DNA of 64,000 nucleotides from Arsukibacterium sp. UBA5043 (GCA_002415085.1 DIBV01000003.1:1-64000); one strand, 5' to 3'; shown: positions 9,979 through 20,279, numbered from the stretch's first letter. Notes: generated by a model not told the origin, from the letters alone. Numbers and translations are program-made.

Positions 9979-10781
9979 GTACAGTGGAAGTTATTATTTT
10001 AGCTATTCTGCAGGGCTTTACTGAGTTTTTACCTATTTCATCTTCAGCGCACCTTATTTTACCGTCGGCCATTCTGGGCTGGCAGGATCAGGGTATCGCT
10101 TTTGATGTGGCAGTACATGTGGGGACGTTACTGGCGGTAATTCTGTATTTCAGACATGACATAGGCCGCTTAACGGTGGGCTGGGTGCAAAGCCTTGGCG
10201 GGCAGCATAGTACCGATGGCAAACTGGCCTGGTGGGTTATTCTGGCCACTATTCCGGCGGGATTGGCTGGCTTACTGGCAGCAGACTATATTGAAACCTA
10301 TTTGCGTTCGCCCTGGGTATTGGCAGCCACCACTATTATATTTGGTTTGGCATTATGGTGGGCTGATGCCACGGCGAAACAACAGCAAAGTATGGAACAG
10401 CTAAACTGGCGTCAGGCGCTGTTTATTGGTGTTGCCCAGGCTATCTCGTTAATCCCCGGCACGTCGCGTTCTGGCATCACCATGACTGCTGCCATGTTGC
10501 TCGGCTTAGATAAAGTTAGCGCTGCCCGGTTTTCTTTTTTATTATCTATTCCGATTATTATGTTAAGTGGTGGTTATCAGGCCAGTAAATTACTGGCCGA
10601 ACCGACGAGCTTTGACTTAAATGCGATATTTTTGGGGATGGGCCTGGCGTTTATCAGCGCACTAATTTGTATACATTTTTTCCTAAAAATTATCAGCCGG
10701 ATGGGTATGCTGCCCTTTGTAATTTACCGGCTGTTACTCGGGATAGGCCTGATTATTTTCCTGGGTTGGTTTGCCGGTTGA
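9975..10781 (+). CDS. uppP: Undecaprenyl-diphosphatase UppP
   Basis: UppP (BacA) recycles undecaprenyl diphosphate to the monophosphate carrier used for peptidoglycan and O-antigen. The 268-residue membrane protein has the two active-site signatures: LQGFTEFLPISSSAH near the N-terminus and PGTSRSGITM in the middle. Translation starts at TTG (9975), whose last two bases begin the folK stop TGA. This gives tight coupling to folK. Confidence 0.97.
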   Translation: MSTVEVIILAILQGFTEFLPISSSAHLILPSAILGWQDQGIAFDVAVHVGTLLAVILYFRHDIGRLTVGWVQSLGGQHSTDGKLAWWVILATIPAGLAGLLAADYIETYLRSPWVLAATTIIFGLALWWADATAKQQQSMEQLNWRQALFIGVAQAISLIPGTSRSGITMTAAMLLGLDKVSAARFSFLLSIPIIMLSGGYQASKLLAEPTSFDLNAIFLGMGLAFISALICIHFFLKIISRMGMLPFVIYRLLLGIGLIIFLGWFAG

Positions 10782-10792
10782 GTCTGTTAAAC

Positions 10793-12025
10793 CTAACTAT
10801 CCTGCCAGGCCCGCTTTGCCGTGCTTATTGCGTCTAAGCGGGCTTGTTGCAACGCAGCGCCAATGGCTGCTCCCTGAATACCCGTGGCGACAATATCGCG
10901 CACATTAACCGCATTTGCGGCGTGCGCCAGCTGCTGTAAATAACGGGCTTGCGGGTAGTCGGCCTGTTCAAACCCTGTGCGGCCACGCAAATCAGCCTGA
11001 CAGCAGCACAAAATGTCCTCCAGCCGCTGTGGTTTGCGCCATAAATCAATACCATTAAAGAGCTTAAGTATCGTTGCCGGTTTTAATTCGCGTGCTTTAT
11101 GCACCAGCTGATGAAATTCACATACCAGCAGCGCCAGCTCACGACATTCATTTGGTACCCGTAACCGCTGACAAAGCTGCTCAATTAATTTAAGACCGGT
11201 ATATTCGTGGCCATGGTGAGAAGGTAACAGCTCGGCTTTGGTTACACCTTTGCCTAAGTCGTGTACCAAGGACGCAAACCGGATATCCAGCCGATCAGAC
11301 ATTGCGGCGGCCTGCCCAAGTACCAGCAGGGTATGGATCCCGGTATCAACTTCCGGATGCCACTTTGCTGGCTGCGGTACGCCCCATAGTGCTGCCAGCT
11401 CCGGCATTAACGCTTGTAGCGCACCGCATTGGTACAGCAGCTTAAAATAAGCGGCCGGGCTGTGGCTGTTTAAGGCTTTGGCGGTTTCCTGCCAAACCCG
11501 CTCAGGGCTTAATGTTTGCAATTCACCGCTGTTGCTTAGCTGGCGCAGCAACACCATCGTGTCGTCTGCTACGCTAAAGCCCAGATGGAAGTAGCGAGCA
11601 TAAAAACGAGCCACCCGTAACACCCGCAGTGGATCTTCAGCAAACGCATCTGAGACATGCCGCAGAATTCTCTGGTCGATATCATGCCGGCCATTGTAGG
11701 GATCGATATAGTTGCCGCTGGTGTCTTTGGCAATTGCGTTAATGGTTAAATCACGCCGCTGTAAATCCTGCTCCAGGGTAACATCAGGGGCGGCATAGAC
11801 CCTAAAGCCGGTATAGCCCTTACCATCTTTACGCTCGGTCCGCGCTAAGGCATGTTCTTCTTTGGTTACAGGGTGTAAAAATACCGGGAAGTCTTTGCCA
11901 ACCTGCTGATAGCCTGCTGCCAGCATTTGCTCAGGGGTGGCGCCTACGACCACCCAGTCATGTTCATCAAAGGGATAGCCCAGCAGCTCATCCCGCACTG
12001 CACCGCCTACAAGATATCTCTGCAC
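10793..12025 (-). CDS. cca: CCA-adding enzyme (tRNA nucleotidyltransferase)
   Basis: Cca adds or repairs the 3' CCA of tRNAs. The protein has the head motif [13 protein letters not shown], the catalytic-acid region [10 protein letters not shown] and an HD phosphohydrolase domain with [12 protein letters not shown], as in the E. coli enzyme. I chose the GTG at 12023-12025 (410 residues, against 412 in E. coli). It has AGGAAAG just upstream and places the YLVGG motif at residue 4. An ATG at 12055 would add ten residues. Longer forms would run into the divergent ATPase gene. Confidence 0.94.
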   Translation of the reverse strand: MQRYLVGGAVRDELLGYPFDEHDWVVVGATPEQMLAAGYQQVGKDFPVFLHPVTKEEHALARTERKDGKGYTGFRVYAAPDVTLEQDLQRRDLTINAIAKDTSGNYIDPYNGRHDIDQRILRHVSDAFAEDPLRVLRVARFYARYFHLGFSVADDTMVLLRQLSNSGELQTLSPERVWQETAKALNSHSPAAYFKLLYQCGALQALMPELAALWGVPQPAKWHPEVDTGIHTLLVLGQAAAMSDRLDIRFASLVHDLGKGVTKAELLPSHHGHEYTGLKLIEQLCQRLRVPNECRELALLVCEFHQLVHKARELKPATILKLFNGIDLWRKPQRLEDILCCCQADLRGRTGFEQADYPQARYLQQLAHAANAVNVRDIVATGIQGAAIGAALQQARLDAISTAKRAWQDS

Positions 12026-12104
12026 ATGCTTTCCTGATTGCTTATTTTTTGCCATTATAGCGCCGTCAGTCGAATTTGCAGCGCTAAAAACGCAGGATGC
12101 TTTG

Positions 12105-13037
12105 ATGTATACCGATTTTTTCGGTTTAACCAGCCCCCCCTTTTCCATTGCCCCTAATCCGGACTTTATGTATCTGGGCGCCCGGCATACCGAGGCACTG
12201 GCGCATTTGCGTTATGGTCTGGGCGATGCTGGCGGTTTTGTGCTGTTAACCGGTGAAGTTGGTACCGGTAAAACTACCGTCTCTCGTACTTTGTTGCAGG
12301 AACTGGATAGCAATACTGACGTTGCCTTTATTTTGAATCCAACCTTATCTGAATTAGAACTGTTGGCGGCAATTTGCGATGAGCTGAAAATTCGCTATAA
12401 AAAGGCCGATGCCAGTTTAAAACTGCTGGGTGATAAAATTACCCAGCGGCTGCAGAAAAATCATCAGGCGGATAAAAAAACGATTCTGATTATTGATGAA
12501 GCCCAGCATTTGCAGCCGGCAGTACTGGAGCAGTTAAGGCTGTTAACCAACCTTGAGACCAATACCAAAAAATTGCTGCAGGTTATATTAATTGGCCAGC
12601 CGGAATTACAGCAATTACTGCAACGAAATGACTTACGCCAGTTAGCGCAGCGAATAACGGCCCGCTATCATTTACTACCGCTGGATTTAAACGAAGTACA
12701 GCATTACTTAAAATACCGGCTGCAGGTCGCAGGCTGCAGCCGGCCGGTGTTCAGCCCAAAAGCAGTAACCGCGCTTTATCAGCAAAGCGGCGGTATTCCA
12801 CGACTGCTCAATTTGCTGGCCGATCGGGCGATGCTGGCGGCATATAGCCAGCAGCAAGCAACGGTACAGCTGGCACAGGTGCAGCGGGCGGCCACTGAAG
12901 TATTGCCGCTGAGGCAGCAAAGTGCTGGTGCTGCCAGGCAGGCTTTACCGGGTTGGTTCTGGCCGTTCTTAACCGGCACTGGTATAGTTGTCGGGTTTTT
13001 ACTGGCGATGGTGTTATTGCCAGTGCTGCGAGGTTAA
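12105..13037 (+). CDS. ExeA/GspA-type AAA ATPase
   Basis: This 310-residue ATPase resembles ExeA/GspA, which acts with GspB to insert the type II secretion secretin through the peptidoglycan. It opens with [18 protein letters not shown], typical of the family. Walker A is GEVGTGKTT and Walker B is [11 protein letters not shown] single membrane segment near the C-terminus anchors it. The ATG at 12105 with AGGATG upstream is preferred to the TTG one codon earlier. The gspB-like gene starts three bases after the stop. No peptidoglycan-binding domain is seen after the ATPase domain, so this is the short form. Confidence 0.88.
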   Translation: MYTDFFGLTSPPFSIAPNPDFMYLGARHTEALAHLRYGLGDAGGFVLLTGEVGTGKTTVSRTLLQELDSNTDVAFILNPTLSELELLAAICDELKIRYKKADASLKLLGDKITQRLQKNHQADKKTILIIDEAQHLQPAVLEQLRLLTNLETNTKKLLQVILIGQPELQQLLQRNDLRQLAQRITARYHLLPLDLNEVQHYLKYRLQVAGCSRPVFSPKAVTALYQQSGGIPRLLNLLADRAMLAAYSQQQATVQLAQVQRAATEVLPLRQQSAGAARQALPGWFWPFLTGTGIVVGFLLAMVLLPVLRG

Positions 13038-13039
13038 TT

Positions 13040-13825
13040 TTGTCTATTTTAATGGATGCACTGAAACAACAGGTAGAGCCACAAGCGCCGAAGACAGCGC
13101 CGCAAGCTGCTAATGGCTGGCGTAATCTGGCGTTGCTACTTGGTTTTTGTCTGGCGCTGCTGCTGGGTTTCGCCCTGGCCAGCTGGTGGCAAAACGTGAA
13201 GCCAGCTGAGTCAATAGTAATCTCTGTGCAACCTCAGCCGGTAGAACCTGAACTTGCTAGCAGTGCCAGTATAGTGGCTGCGCTGGTAAGCGCAGAACAA
13301 GAGCTTGCGTTGAACAATGCATCAGACGTGGTGGCTACACAGCAACAGCCCGAGCTGGAACAGTTGCCACCAGAGCAGCGCGTTGTCAGCGTTACCGCGC
13401 CCACAGCAGACTCCGGCCCCACGACCAGGCAGGCTGAGCCGTCAGGTATTGAACCAGCCGCATCGGCAGCGCTGCCTGAGGTAGAAGTATCAGATGAACT
13501 GCGCCAGCGCTTTGCTTCGGCCATGGCTGCAAGTGAAGCTAACTTACGACCGCCCCGGCCGGCGCTTCGCGGACCAGGCGCACCCGCTAAGGATATCAGT
13601 GAACTGGCACCGCAGTTACAGCGACAAATCCCGTCACTGCGTTTTGAAGCCCATGTCTATGCAACGCAGAGCCCTCAGCGCTGGGTTAAGGTTAATGGTA
13701 AGAGTTTACAGGAAGGACAATGGGTAACGGCGGATATCCGCTTAAAAGAAATTACTCCTCAGTTTGTGTTGCTGGAAATGGGCAGCGAGTTATTTAGTAT
13801 GCCAGCGCTTACTGACTTCAACTAA
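13040..13825 (+). CDS. gspB: GspB-like type II secretion assembly protein
   Basis: The 261-residue protein starts MSILMDALKQQ, like the GspB family start, from a TTG at 13040. GAGG lies eight bases before it, directly after the ATPase stop. A membrane segment (about residues 26-46) is followed by a long Pro/Ala/Gln-rich periplasmic stretch. The C-terminal T2SSB domain reads PSLRFEAHVYATQSPQRWVK and ends near FSMPALTDF. It is probably the periplasmic partner of the upstream ATPase. The main gsp operon is not in the window. Confidence 0.85.
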   Translation: MSILMDALKQQVEPQAPKTAPQAANGWRNLALLLGFCLALLLGFALASWWQNVKPAESIVISVQPQPVEPELASSASIVAALVSAEQELALNNASDVVATQQQPELEQLPPEQRVVSVTAPTADSGPTTRQAEPSGIEPAASAALPEVEVSDELRQRFASAMAASEANLRPPRPALRGPGAPAKDISELAPQLQRQIPSLRFEAHVYATQSPQRWVKVNGKSLQEGQWVTADIRLKEITPQFVLLEMGSELFSMPALTDFN

Positions 13826-13860
13826 ATTACTTACCGACAATGTAATGATAAGTGGCTTAG

Positions 13861-15003
13861 TTATAAATAGTTACGCACATCCAGGCCATATTTTTTTAAA
13901 TCAACGCAGCCTTCAATATGTTCTTCCTGCTGACGGGATAAATCCATAATTTTCGGAATAATGTGGTGTTGATGAACACTGTGATAAAACAATTTTACTT
14001 TGGGTTGGGTAGGCTTTTTCGGATTGTTTTCCAGTACCAGGGCTAACTTGCCGGTGGTCAGTTTTACCACGGTGCCTGGTGGATACACGCCAATACATTT
14101 AATAAACAACTGCAGTAATTCGGTATCCAGCTGCAATGGCGTCAGGCTCAGCAAATAACGCGACGCGGCTAACGGGCTTTGATTACTATTGGCCGGGTTA
14201 GTCAGTTTTTCGTACTGATTCACAATCGCCAGCATCTGACTACCTTTGGCAATCTGGTTACCTTTGATCGACGGGGAGCCACTACCATCGAGAAACGCAC
14301 AGTGCTGACTGATCCAAAGCGACACCTGGCCTGCTAAGTCTTTATTGCGTTGTAGTGCCGCCAGGCTGGTGCCGATAGCAGCCGCGTCGGGTTGATGGAT
14401 CAACTCTGGTTTCAGCGCTTTACCGACATCATGCAGCAACGCCGCAGTAATTAGGGTTTTACTGCGATCGATGGGCAGATTGATAAATTTAGCGTAGGCG
14501 GCAATATAAATGGCGCAATTAATACTGTGCTGCAACAAACTATCACTTTGCTCGGCAATCCGGGTTAAACATAACAAAACATCCTGATTACGACTTACCG
14601 AGTCAGATAAACCAGCACTAACCTCATGTACCATTGATAAGTCGATAGGTTGCTGATTGCGGGTTGCATCCAGTACCAGTTGTTGCACGCGCTGGCTTTG
14701 TAACAGGACTTTTTCGGCCCGCGGCCACTCGTCAGCAAATAAATGGCGTACCACAGGCGCATCGGGTTCTGCGGTGTCAGCTGATGTTTTTTCGGCGGGC
14801 GTTACGGCAGGTTGTTCTGTTACTAAAAAGCGGCTGGGGTCAACCAGTACAGTAAGCACCCCTTTGCTCTGCAATTGGGCAATAGCCTGCGGACTGCGGA
14901 CCCAGCCGGCATGCTTAACGATAATATCACCGCGTTGTTCAACCACTTCAACAACATAGCTGCCAGGCTGCAGCTCAGTGACAGAGACTTTTTGATATGC
15001 CAT
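13861..15003 (-). CDS. DUF3391 and degenerate HD-GYP domain protein
   Basis: The N-terminal 65 residues (VSVTELQPGSYVVEV...) match the DUF3391 domain often fused to HD-GYP cyclic-di-GMP phosphodiesterases. The HD pair is present (H191, D192 in LLHDVGKA). The signature HHExxDGxGYP is altered: here it reads QHCAFLDGSGSP (residues 234-244), losing one His, the Glu and the Tyr. Activity on cyclic-di-GMP is therefore doubtful, and a binding or regulatory role is possible. It stands alone, convergent with gspB. Confidence 0.85.
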   Translation of the reverse strand: MAYQKVSVTELQPGSYVVEVVEQRGDIIVKHAGWVRSPQAIAQLQSKGVLTVLVDPSRFLVTEQPAVTPAEKTSADTAEPDAPVVRHLFADEWPRAEKVLLQSQRVQQLVLDATRNQQPIDLSMVHEVSAGLSDSVSRNQDVLLCLTRIAEQSDSLLQHSINCAIYIAAYAKFINLPIDRSKTLITAALLHDVGKALKPELIHQPDAAAIGTSLAALQRNKDLAGQVSLWISQHCAFLDGSGSPSIKGNQIAKGSQMLAIVNQYEKLTNPANSNQSPLAASRYLLSLTPLQLDTELLQLFIKCIGVYPPGTVVKLTTGKLALVLENNPKKPTQPKVKLFYHSVHQHHIIPKIMDLSRQQEEHIEGCVDLKKYGLDVRNYL

Positions 15004-15125
15004 CCAATTGCCAGCTTAAACCTATGCCAAAATAAAACGTTGATTATACGCTAAATCTCTTAACCTGACGTTAACGCGTCGACTAACAGCGGTGTTCCTG
15101 CGGTTAAGCGGGATAGTTCAGCGGT

Positions 15126-15141
15126 GTGTAATTTATTACAC
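15126..15141. promoter_or_regulatory. Palindrome, possible operator upstream of the Lrp-type gene
   Basis: GTGTAATTTATTACAC is a perfect 7-base inverted repeat around TT in the 269-base divergent gap between the HD protein and the Lrp-type gene. A TATAAT at 15232-15237 lies between it and the regulator start. It could be an autoregulatory site, but the bound protein is unknown. Confidence 0.35.
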
Positions 15142-15272
15142 CTAAGCATAGCAAAAGTTAGCAGTTTAGTAGTTTTTGTTTGTGAACCGCTATCCGCCAG
15201 CCAGACAGGTTATTTTTAATAATGATCAGTATATAATCGGCTAATGAGTACTCTAGCCTGATAGCCATTATC

Positions 15273-15770
15273 ATGACGTTACCGTTAAAACCGAAAAGTC
15301 TCGATCGGATAGATCTGAATATTCTGGACACCCTGCAAAAAGAAGGGCGGATTGCTAATGTGGATTTGGCAAAAAAAGTGAATTTAAGTGCCAGCCCCTG
15401 TATCGATCGGGTGAAAAGACTTGAAAAAGCCGGCTACATAGAGGGGTACGGCGCTCGGTTAAATGCCGCTATGCTGGGGTTTGGTACCACCGTGTTTATA
15501 GAAATCACGCTGGATAACACCACCAGCGCAGTATTTGACCGTTTCAAGGATGAAGTTCTGAAAGTACCGCACGTGGTCGAATGCCATATGGTAGCAGGGG
15601 GTTTTGATTATTTACTGAAACTACGGCTACCGAATATGGATGCATACCGGATTATTCTGGAGCAAATTGTGGATTTACCCGGCGTAGTAAAAAACCATAC
15701 CTATGTGGTGATTGAACAGGTTAAACGGGACACCGGGCTGCCGCTGAAAGCGAACGACAGCCTCGGGTAA
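15273..15770 (+). CDS. Lrp/AsnC-family transcriptional regulator
   Basis: The 165-residue protein has the family layout. An N-terminal helix-turn-helix covers LDRIDLNILDTLQKEGRI...NVDLAKKVNLSASPCIDRVKRLEKAGYI in shape. A RAM domain follows, with VECHMVAGGFDYLLKLRLPNMDAY and NHTYVVIEQVK. It is close to leucine-responsive Lrp, but several Lrp-like paralogues (for example proline- or branched-amino-acid-catabolism regulators) share these features. The neighbours do not reveal a target, so I leave the symbol blank. Confidence 0.9.
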   Translation: MTLPLKPKSLDRIDLNILDTLQKEGRIANVDLAKKVNLSASPCIDRVKRLEKAGYIEGYGARLNAAMLGFGTTVFIEITLDNTTSAVFDRFKDEVLKVPHVVECHMVAGGFDYLLKLRLPNMDAYRIILEQIVDLPGVVKNHTYVVIEQVKRDTGLPLKANDSLG

Positions 15771-15779
15771 ATAGCCGCT

Positions 15780-16397
15780 TTACATCCAGCGTTCACTGTC
15801 GCGCCGTTTAGGCCATAGTGCCGGAAGCACTAAACCAAAAATCAGGCCAATTAATAAAATAGCTGAACCGATAACCATCGGGTTTTGCCAGATACTGGTT
15901 TGAGTAGCTTCCAGTTGCGTCTTAAGTTGCTCGTACGAACGGTTGCCCTGAGCTAACTGCTCCAGGGCTTTCTCTCGTTCAACAATCGCGCTGTTTAGCT
16001 GGCTACTTAACTCATTTCGCTCTTGCTCTAATTGCTGGATCTGGTCGCGCTGGCTGTTAAAGCTTTCGGTCAGCGTCTCCAACTGCGTCACCAGACCCGG
16101 CGTGTAGCTGACATATTCTTTGGGTAACCAGCCGGTTTTATTGTCTTCATAGCGTATTTGCGCATAGCCGCTGTCAGTGTCTTCACTGAGGTAGGTTACC
16201 GGCTGGCCTGCATTGATAGTGCCGACAATCCGGTATTGATTGCCCGGGCCAGAGTGCAAATAAACAAACAACGCATCGCTGATAAACGCTTCTTTTTCAA
16301 TACTTTCTTGCTGGGCTGCTACAGGCAGGCTGACGACCATCAATAATATTGGCAGGAAAAATATCCGGGAAACAGAGCTGCGAAATAATCTAAACAT
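15780..16397 (-). CDS. SH3-domain membrane protein, YgiM type (TIGR04211)
   Basis: The 205-residue protein starts with a signal sequence ending near VAAQQ. It then has a bacterial SH3 domain (about residues 37-98, with YLHSGPGNQYRIVGTI and GWLPKEYVS), a coiled coil (about 105-165) and a C-terminal membrane segment followed by a short basic tail. This is the YgiM architecture, and the ygiM-ygiF-glnE neighbourhood is the same as in E. coli. A cell-envelope or peptidoglycan role is likely but not established. Confidence 0.88.
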   Translation of the reverse strand: MFRLFRSSVSRIFFLPILLMVVSLPVAAQQESIEKEAFISDALFVYLHSGPGNQYRIVGTINAGQPVTYLSEDTDSGYAQIRYEDNKTGWLPKEYVSYTPGLVTQLETLTESFNSQRDQIQQLEQERNELSSQLNSAIVEREKALEQLAQGNRSYEQLKTQLEATQTSIWQNPMVIGSAILLIGLIFGLVLPALWPKRRDSERWM

Positions 16398-16539
16398 AGG
16401 TATCCTAACTAATTGTAAGCAATGATTACGCTTGAGCTGGGCTTAGCACGATACCCGGATGATAGGGAGTTGTCAGCAAATTGACAAGTGTAAAAGTTGG
16501 CTGAACAGGCCAGGGCCTGATAACAGAGGAAAGCCTGAG

Positions 16540-17487
16540 ATGAGTATGGAGCTGGAATTAAAGTTTTTACTGGCGGTAGCCGACAGCCAAAAGCTGCCCA
16601 CGCTACTGACCTCGTTTGGCACGCTGACTGAAAATGGTCCGGCGACGCTACTCAATGCATACTTTGATACGCCGGACAATTGGTTTCGCCGTCACGATAT
16701 CGGGCTGCGCACCCGTCAGAAAAACGGCAGTTTTGAACAGACCATCAAACTGGCCGGGCAGCAACATGGTGCATTGCAAGCCCGGCCCGAATTTAATCTG
16801 CCCGCTACTGGAATCGTACCTCAACTGGCAGCGTTTCCGGCTGAAATCTGGCCAGAGAATACCGATTTAAATATGTTGCAACAGCAGCTTACTGAGGTTT
16901 TTCGCACCGACTTTATCCGCCAAAGTTGGCAGCTGACCGCTGATGAAACCGTGATCGATGTGGTTTTCGATAACGGAGAAGTGATGGCTGGCGACAAGTC
17001 AGAAGCCATAGCCGAACTCGAACTGGAGCTGCTCAATGGAAGCGTCAATCCGCTTTTTACCCTGGCAGAGTACCTTATTGACCAGTTACCGCTGCGCACG
17101 GGCTGGCTGAGCAAAGCCGCCCGGGGCTATCTGCTGGCTGAAAAACAACAACTGAGCCAACCAGTACCAGATCAGCAGGGATTAATCGCCAACCTGAAGG
17201 CATTGCAATGCACCGAAGCGCTGTTTTACCGAAGCTCGACCTCGTCGCCAGAGCAGCAAGGCTTTTTGGCTATGCCTGAACAAGCTGCTTATTTTTTGTT
17301 AGCCCTGAGTGAAGAGCTGACAACATTGCAATATGACAACTACAGCGCACAAGCGAAGCTGCTGGCCAGCCAGTTGCACCAAGGTGTGCTGGTGTTTGAA
17401 CACGCCGCCTACAACCGACTGCTGCTGGCCCTGGCAGCATTACTGTTACAACCCGCTGTCGTAACACAGGGTGTACAGCCGTCATGA
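16540..17487 (+). CDS. CYTH-domain inorganic triphosphatase, YgiF-like, short C-terminus
   Basis: The CYTH signature ExExK is at residues 4-8 (ELELK), and Arg/Lys/Glu strands typical of triphosphate tunnel enzymes follow to about residue 205. YgiF of E. coli hydrolyses tripolyphosphate and has a CHAD domain after CYTH (433 residues from memory). Here only about 110 residues follow, so CHAD is much reduced. I chose the ATG at 16540 with AGAGGA upstream. Its stop overlaps glnE by ATGA, so the two are coupled, as in the E. coli ygiF-glnE pair. Confidence 0.88.
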   Translation: MSMELELKFLLAVADSQKLPTLLTSFGTLTENGPATLLNAYFDTPDNWFRRHDIGLRTRQKNGSFEQTIKLAGQQHGALQARPEFNLPATGIVPQLAAFPAEIWPENTDLNMLQQQLTEVFRTDFIRQSWQLTADETVIDVVFDNGEVMAGDKSEAIAELELELLNGSVNPLFTLAEYLIDQLPLRTGWLSKAARGYLLAEKQQLSQPVPDQQGLIANLKALQCTEALFYRSSTSSPEQQGFLAMPEQAAYFLLALSEELTTLQYDNYSAQAKLLASQLHQGVLVFEHAAYNRLLLALAALLLQPAVVTQGVQPS

Positions 17488-20279
17488 CGCAGACCAATAA
17501 TTACTGGCAGGAAGCGTTTGAGCAACTGCAGGGTACAAGGCTTGCCACTGGCCGTCAGCAACAACTCATAACCTTGCTAAAAGCCAGCCTGTTTTTAGGC
17601 CGAACGCTTTGCCAGCAGCCAGAATTACTGCAGCTGGTGCTGGATAAAAGCATGCTGGTGCAAGCCATCAGTCAACCCTGGCTCGATCCTCTGAGCGGCA
17701 TTGAGCTGACTGATGAGGCTGCCGTATTCAGTAGTTTAAGACGATACCGGAACCGGGCACTGGCATTGTTGCTAACGGCTGATATTTATCAGTTGCAAAA
17801 TACAGAACAGGGGCTGGCCCGGGTATCATCGCTGGCAGATTGTTTAATTAATAGTGCTTACCAGTGGGCGTATCAGCTGCAACAACAGCAAAATGGCACC
17901 CCCTATGATGAGCATGACAAGCCAATGCCGATGCTGATATTGGGCATGGGCAAACTGGGTGGCGCAGAGCTTAACTTCTCCTCTGATATCGACCTTATTT
18001 TTACCTACCCAGGCCATGGTGAAACGCGCGGCGGCCGCCGCGCGCTTGAGCACCAACAGTTTTTTACCAAAGTCGGCCAGAAACTGATAGCGGCGCTACA
18101 TCAGGCGACAGCCGATGGATTTGTCTACCGGGTAGATATGCGGTTACGGCCCTTTGGTGACAGTGGTCCTCTGGTGCTGAGTTTTGCGGCATTAGAAGAT
18201 TATTATCAGGAACAGGGCCGCGATTGGGAACGTTATGCGTTATTAAAGGCGCGGGTGCTAAACCCTGATCAGCAACATGCTGCAGAATTACAGCAACTGC
18301 TAAAGCCGTTTATTTACCGGCGATATATCGATTTTTCGGCGATTGAATCGCTACGACGGATGAAACAGCTGATTGAGCAGGAAAACCGGCGCCGTAACCG
18401 GGTAGACAACATAAAGCTGGGCGCTGGCGGTATCCGTGAAGTAGAGTTTGTGGTTCAGACGTTGCAATTAATTCGTGGCGGGCGTATACCGCAGCTGCAG
18501 CAACAAAGCTTGCTAAAAGCCCTGCAAGGGCTGGTTGAGCACGAGATGTTAACGCCGGATCAGGCAGCAGAATTAAAGACTGACTACTTATTTTTGCGCC
18601 GGGTTGAGCAGGCACTGCAGGGGATAGACGATAAGCAAACTCAAACTCTGCCAGCAGATACCAATGGCAGAGCCCAGTTACTGGCATCCCTGAATATCGC
18701 GGACTGGGATACGCTACATCAGCAGATTGCGGATGCCATGGCCAGGGTGCATCATCAGTTTAAGCTGGTTATTGATCACGAAGAAAGCCCGGAGCAGCAA
18801 GAACTTGGGGTGGGGCGTTTGTTATGGGGTAGCCAGTTACCAGCCACCGATTTGGCTGAACAGCTGGACTGGTTGGATACGGCTGCCGCTATCACGTTGA
18901 TCACCGATTTACAGGCCTTTCGGCAGGATTGTCAGAAACGAAGTGTCGGCCCGCGTGGTCATGAGTTTCTCAGTAAATTAATTCCTATTTTATTACACTT
19001 AATTCAGACAGAGCAGGCTGACAGCCTGGTGCTTGGCCGGGTGCTGGGGGTCTTCCGGCAAATTATGACCCGCACCGCTTACCTTGAACTGTTGTATGAG
19101 AATCCACCAGCATTGCAGCAGCTGGTAAAATTATGCACCCAAAGCGGCTGGTTGGCTGAGCAATTGGCACGTTACCCAATGTTGCTCGATGAGCTGATTG
19201 ATCCGGAGCAGTTGTATCGGGTGGCTGATAAGACAGATTATCAGGACCGCTTGCGCCAATATTTATTAAGAGTGCCTGAAGATGACTTAGAGCTGCTAAT
19301 GGAAATATTACGCCAGTATAAGCAAGCTCAGCAATTGCGGATCGCTGCTGCCGATATTAGTGGTGCCCTGCCATTAATGCAGGTAAGTGACCATTTAACC
19401 TGGTTAGCCGAAGTCGTGTTAGAACAGGTCGTGGCGCTGGCCTGGCAACAAATGACAGCGCGTTACGGATTACCGGTGGGGGCCAGCGACAATGATCGCG
19501 GTTTTGCCGTGGTTGCCTACGGCAAAATGGGCGGGTTTGAGCTGGGCTATGGTTCAGATCTTGATCTGGTGTTTTTGCACCATTGTGACAGCCTGGACAG
19601 CACCAGCGGTGATAAGCCGATAGATTCGCGCCAGTTTTATCTGAAATTAGCACAGCGGGTATTGCATCTGGCAACGACACGCACCAACAGCGGGGTGCTA
19701 TACGAAATTGATACCAGGCTCAGACCCTCAGGTAACTCCGGATTGCTGGCTATTCATATCGATACTTATTTTCAATATTTACAGGAGGAGGCCTGGACCT
19801 GGGAACACCAGGCGTTGGTCAGAACCCGTTTGATCATCGGCTCTGAGCGCATGGCGGCCTGTTTCCGGAAAATACGGGCTGATATTATTCAGCAACAGCG
19901 TGACCCGTTGCAATTACGTAATGATGTTACTGCAATGCGCCAAAAACTGCGCAGCCATCATGGTAGTGCCGATGATGATGTAAAATACAGTGCTGGTGGC
20001 ATTGTAGACCTTGAATTTATAAGTCAGTACCTGGTGCTGGCACATGGTAAAGATTATCCGGCGCTATACCGGTACAGTGATAATATCAGGATCCTTGATG
20101 CCGCAGGTGAAGCCGGTTTACTTCGCGCGGACCAGGTTATTGCACTGCAACAGGCTTATCAGTTATTGCGTGGCTGGGGCCACCGGTTGACACTCGCACC
20201 AGCCCGGGTGCCCACTGAAAGCAGGCTGGCAGAAGCGAGGAATGCGGTGCATCAGGTATGGCAGATATTATTTCCGTAG
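17484..20279 (+). CDS. glnE: Glutamine synthetase adenylyltransferase/deadenylase GlnE
   Basis: GlnE adds and removes AMP on glutamine synthetase according to the PII/glutamine signal. The 931-residue protein has both nucleotidyltransferase halves: GMGKLGGAELNFSSDIDL (N-terminal, deadenylylation) and AYGKMGGFELGYGSDLDL (C-terminal, adenylylation), separated by the helical regulatory region. Length is close to the E. coli protein. It starts within the stop of the CYTH gene. Confidence 0.97.
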   Translation: MTQTNNYWQEAFEQLQGTRLATGRQQQLITLLKASLFLGRTLCQQPELLQLVLDKSMLVQAISQPWLDPLSGIELTDEAAVFSSLRRYRNRALALLLTADIYQLQNTEQGLARVSSLADCLINSAYQWAYQLQQQQNGTPYDEHDKPMPMLILGMGKLGGAELNFSSDIDLIFTYPGHGETRGGRRALEHQQFFTKVGQKLIAALHQATADGFVYRVDMRLRPFGDSGPLVLSFAALEDYYQEQGRDWERYALLKARVLNPDQQHAAELQQLLKPFIYRRYIDFSAIESLRRMKQLIEQENRRRNRVDNIKLGAGGIREVEFVVQTLQLIRGGRIPQLQQQSLLKALQGLVEHEMLTPDQAAELKTDYLFLRRVEQALQGIDDKQTQTLPADTNGRAQLLASLNIADWDTLHQQIADAMARVHHQFKLVIDHEESPEQQELGVGRLLWGSQLPATDLAEQLDWLDTAAAITLITDLQAFRQDCQKRSVGPRGHEFLSKLIPILLHLIQTEQADSLVLGRVLGVFRQIMTRTAYLELLYENPPALQQLVKLCTQSGWLAEQLARYPMLLDELIDPEQLYRVADKTDYQDRLRQYLLRVPEDDLELLMEILRQYKQAQQLRIAAADISGALPLMQVSDHLTWLAEVVLEQVVALAWQQMTARYGLPVGASDNDRGFAVVAYGKMGGFELGYGSDLDLVFLHHCDSLDSTSGDKPIDSRQFYLKLAQRVLHLATTRTNSGVLYEIDTRLRPSGNSGLLAIHIDTYFQYLQEEAWTWEHQALVRTRLIIGSERMAACFRKIRADIIQQQRDPLQLRNDVTAMRQKLRSHHGSADDDVKYSAGGIVDLEFISQYLVLAHGKDYPALYRYSDNIRILDAAGEAGLLRADQVIALQQAYQLLRGWGHRLTLAPARVPTESRLAEARNAVHQVWQILFP

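Noticed and set aside
12055-12148. Longer N-terminus for the CCA-adding enzyme
   Set aside because: It would overlap the divergent ATPase start and lacks a ribosome binding site. The GTG at 12025 has one and matches the family length.
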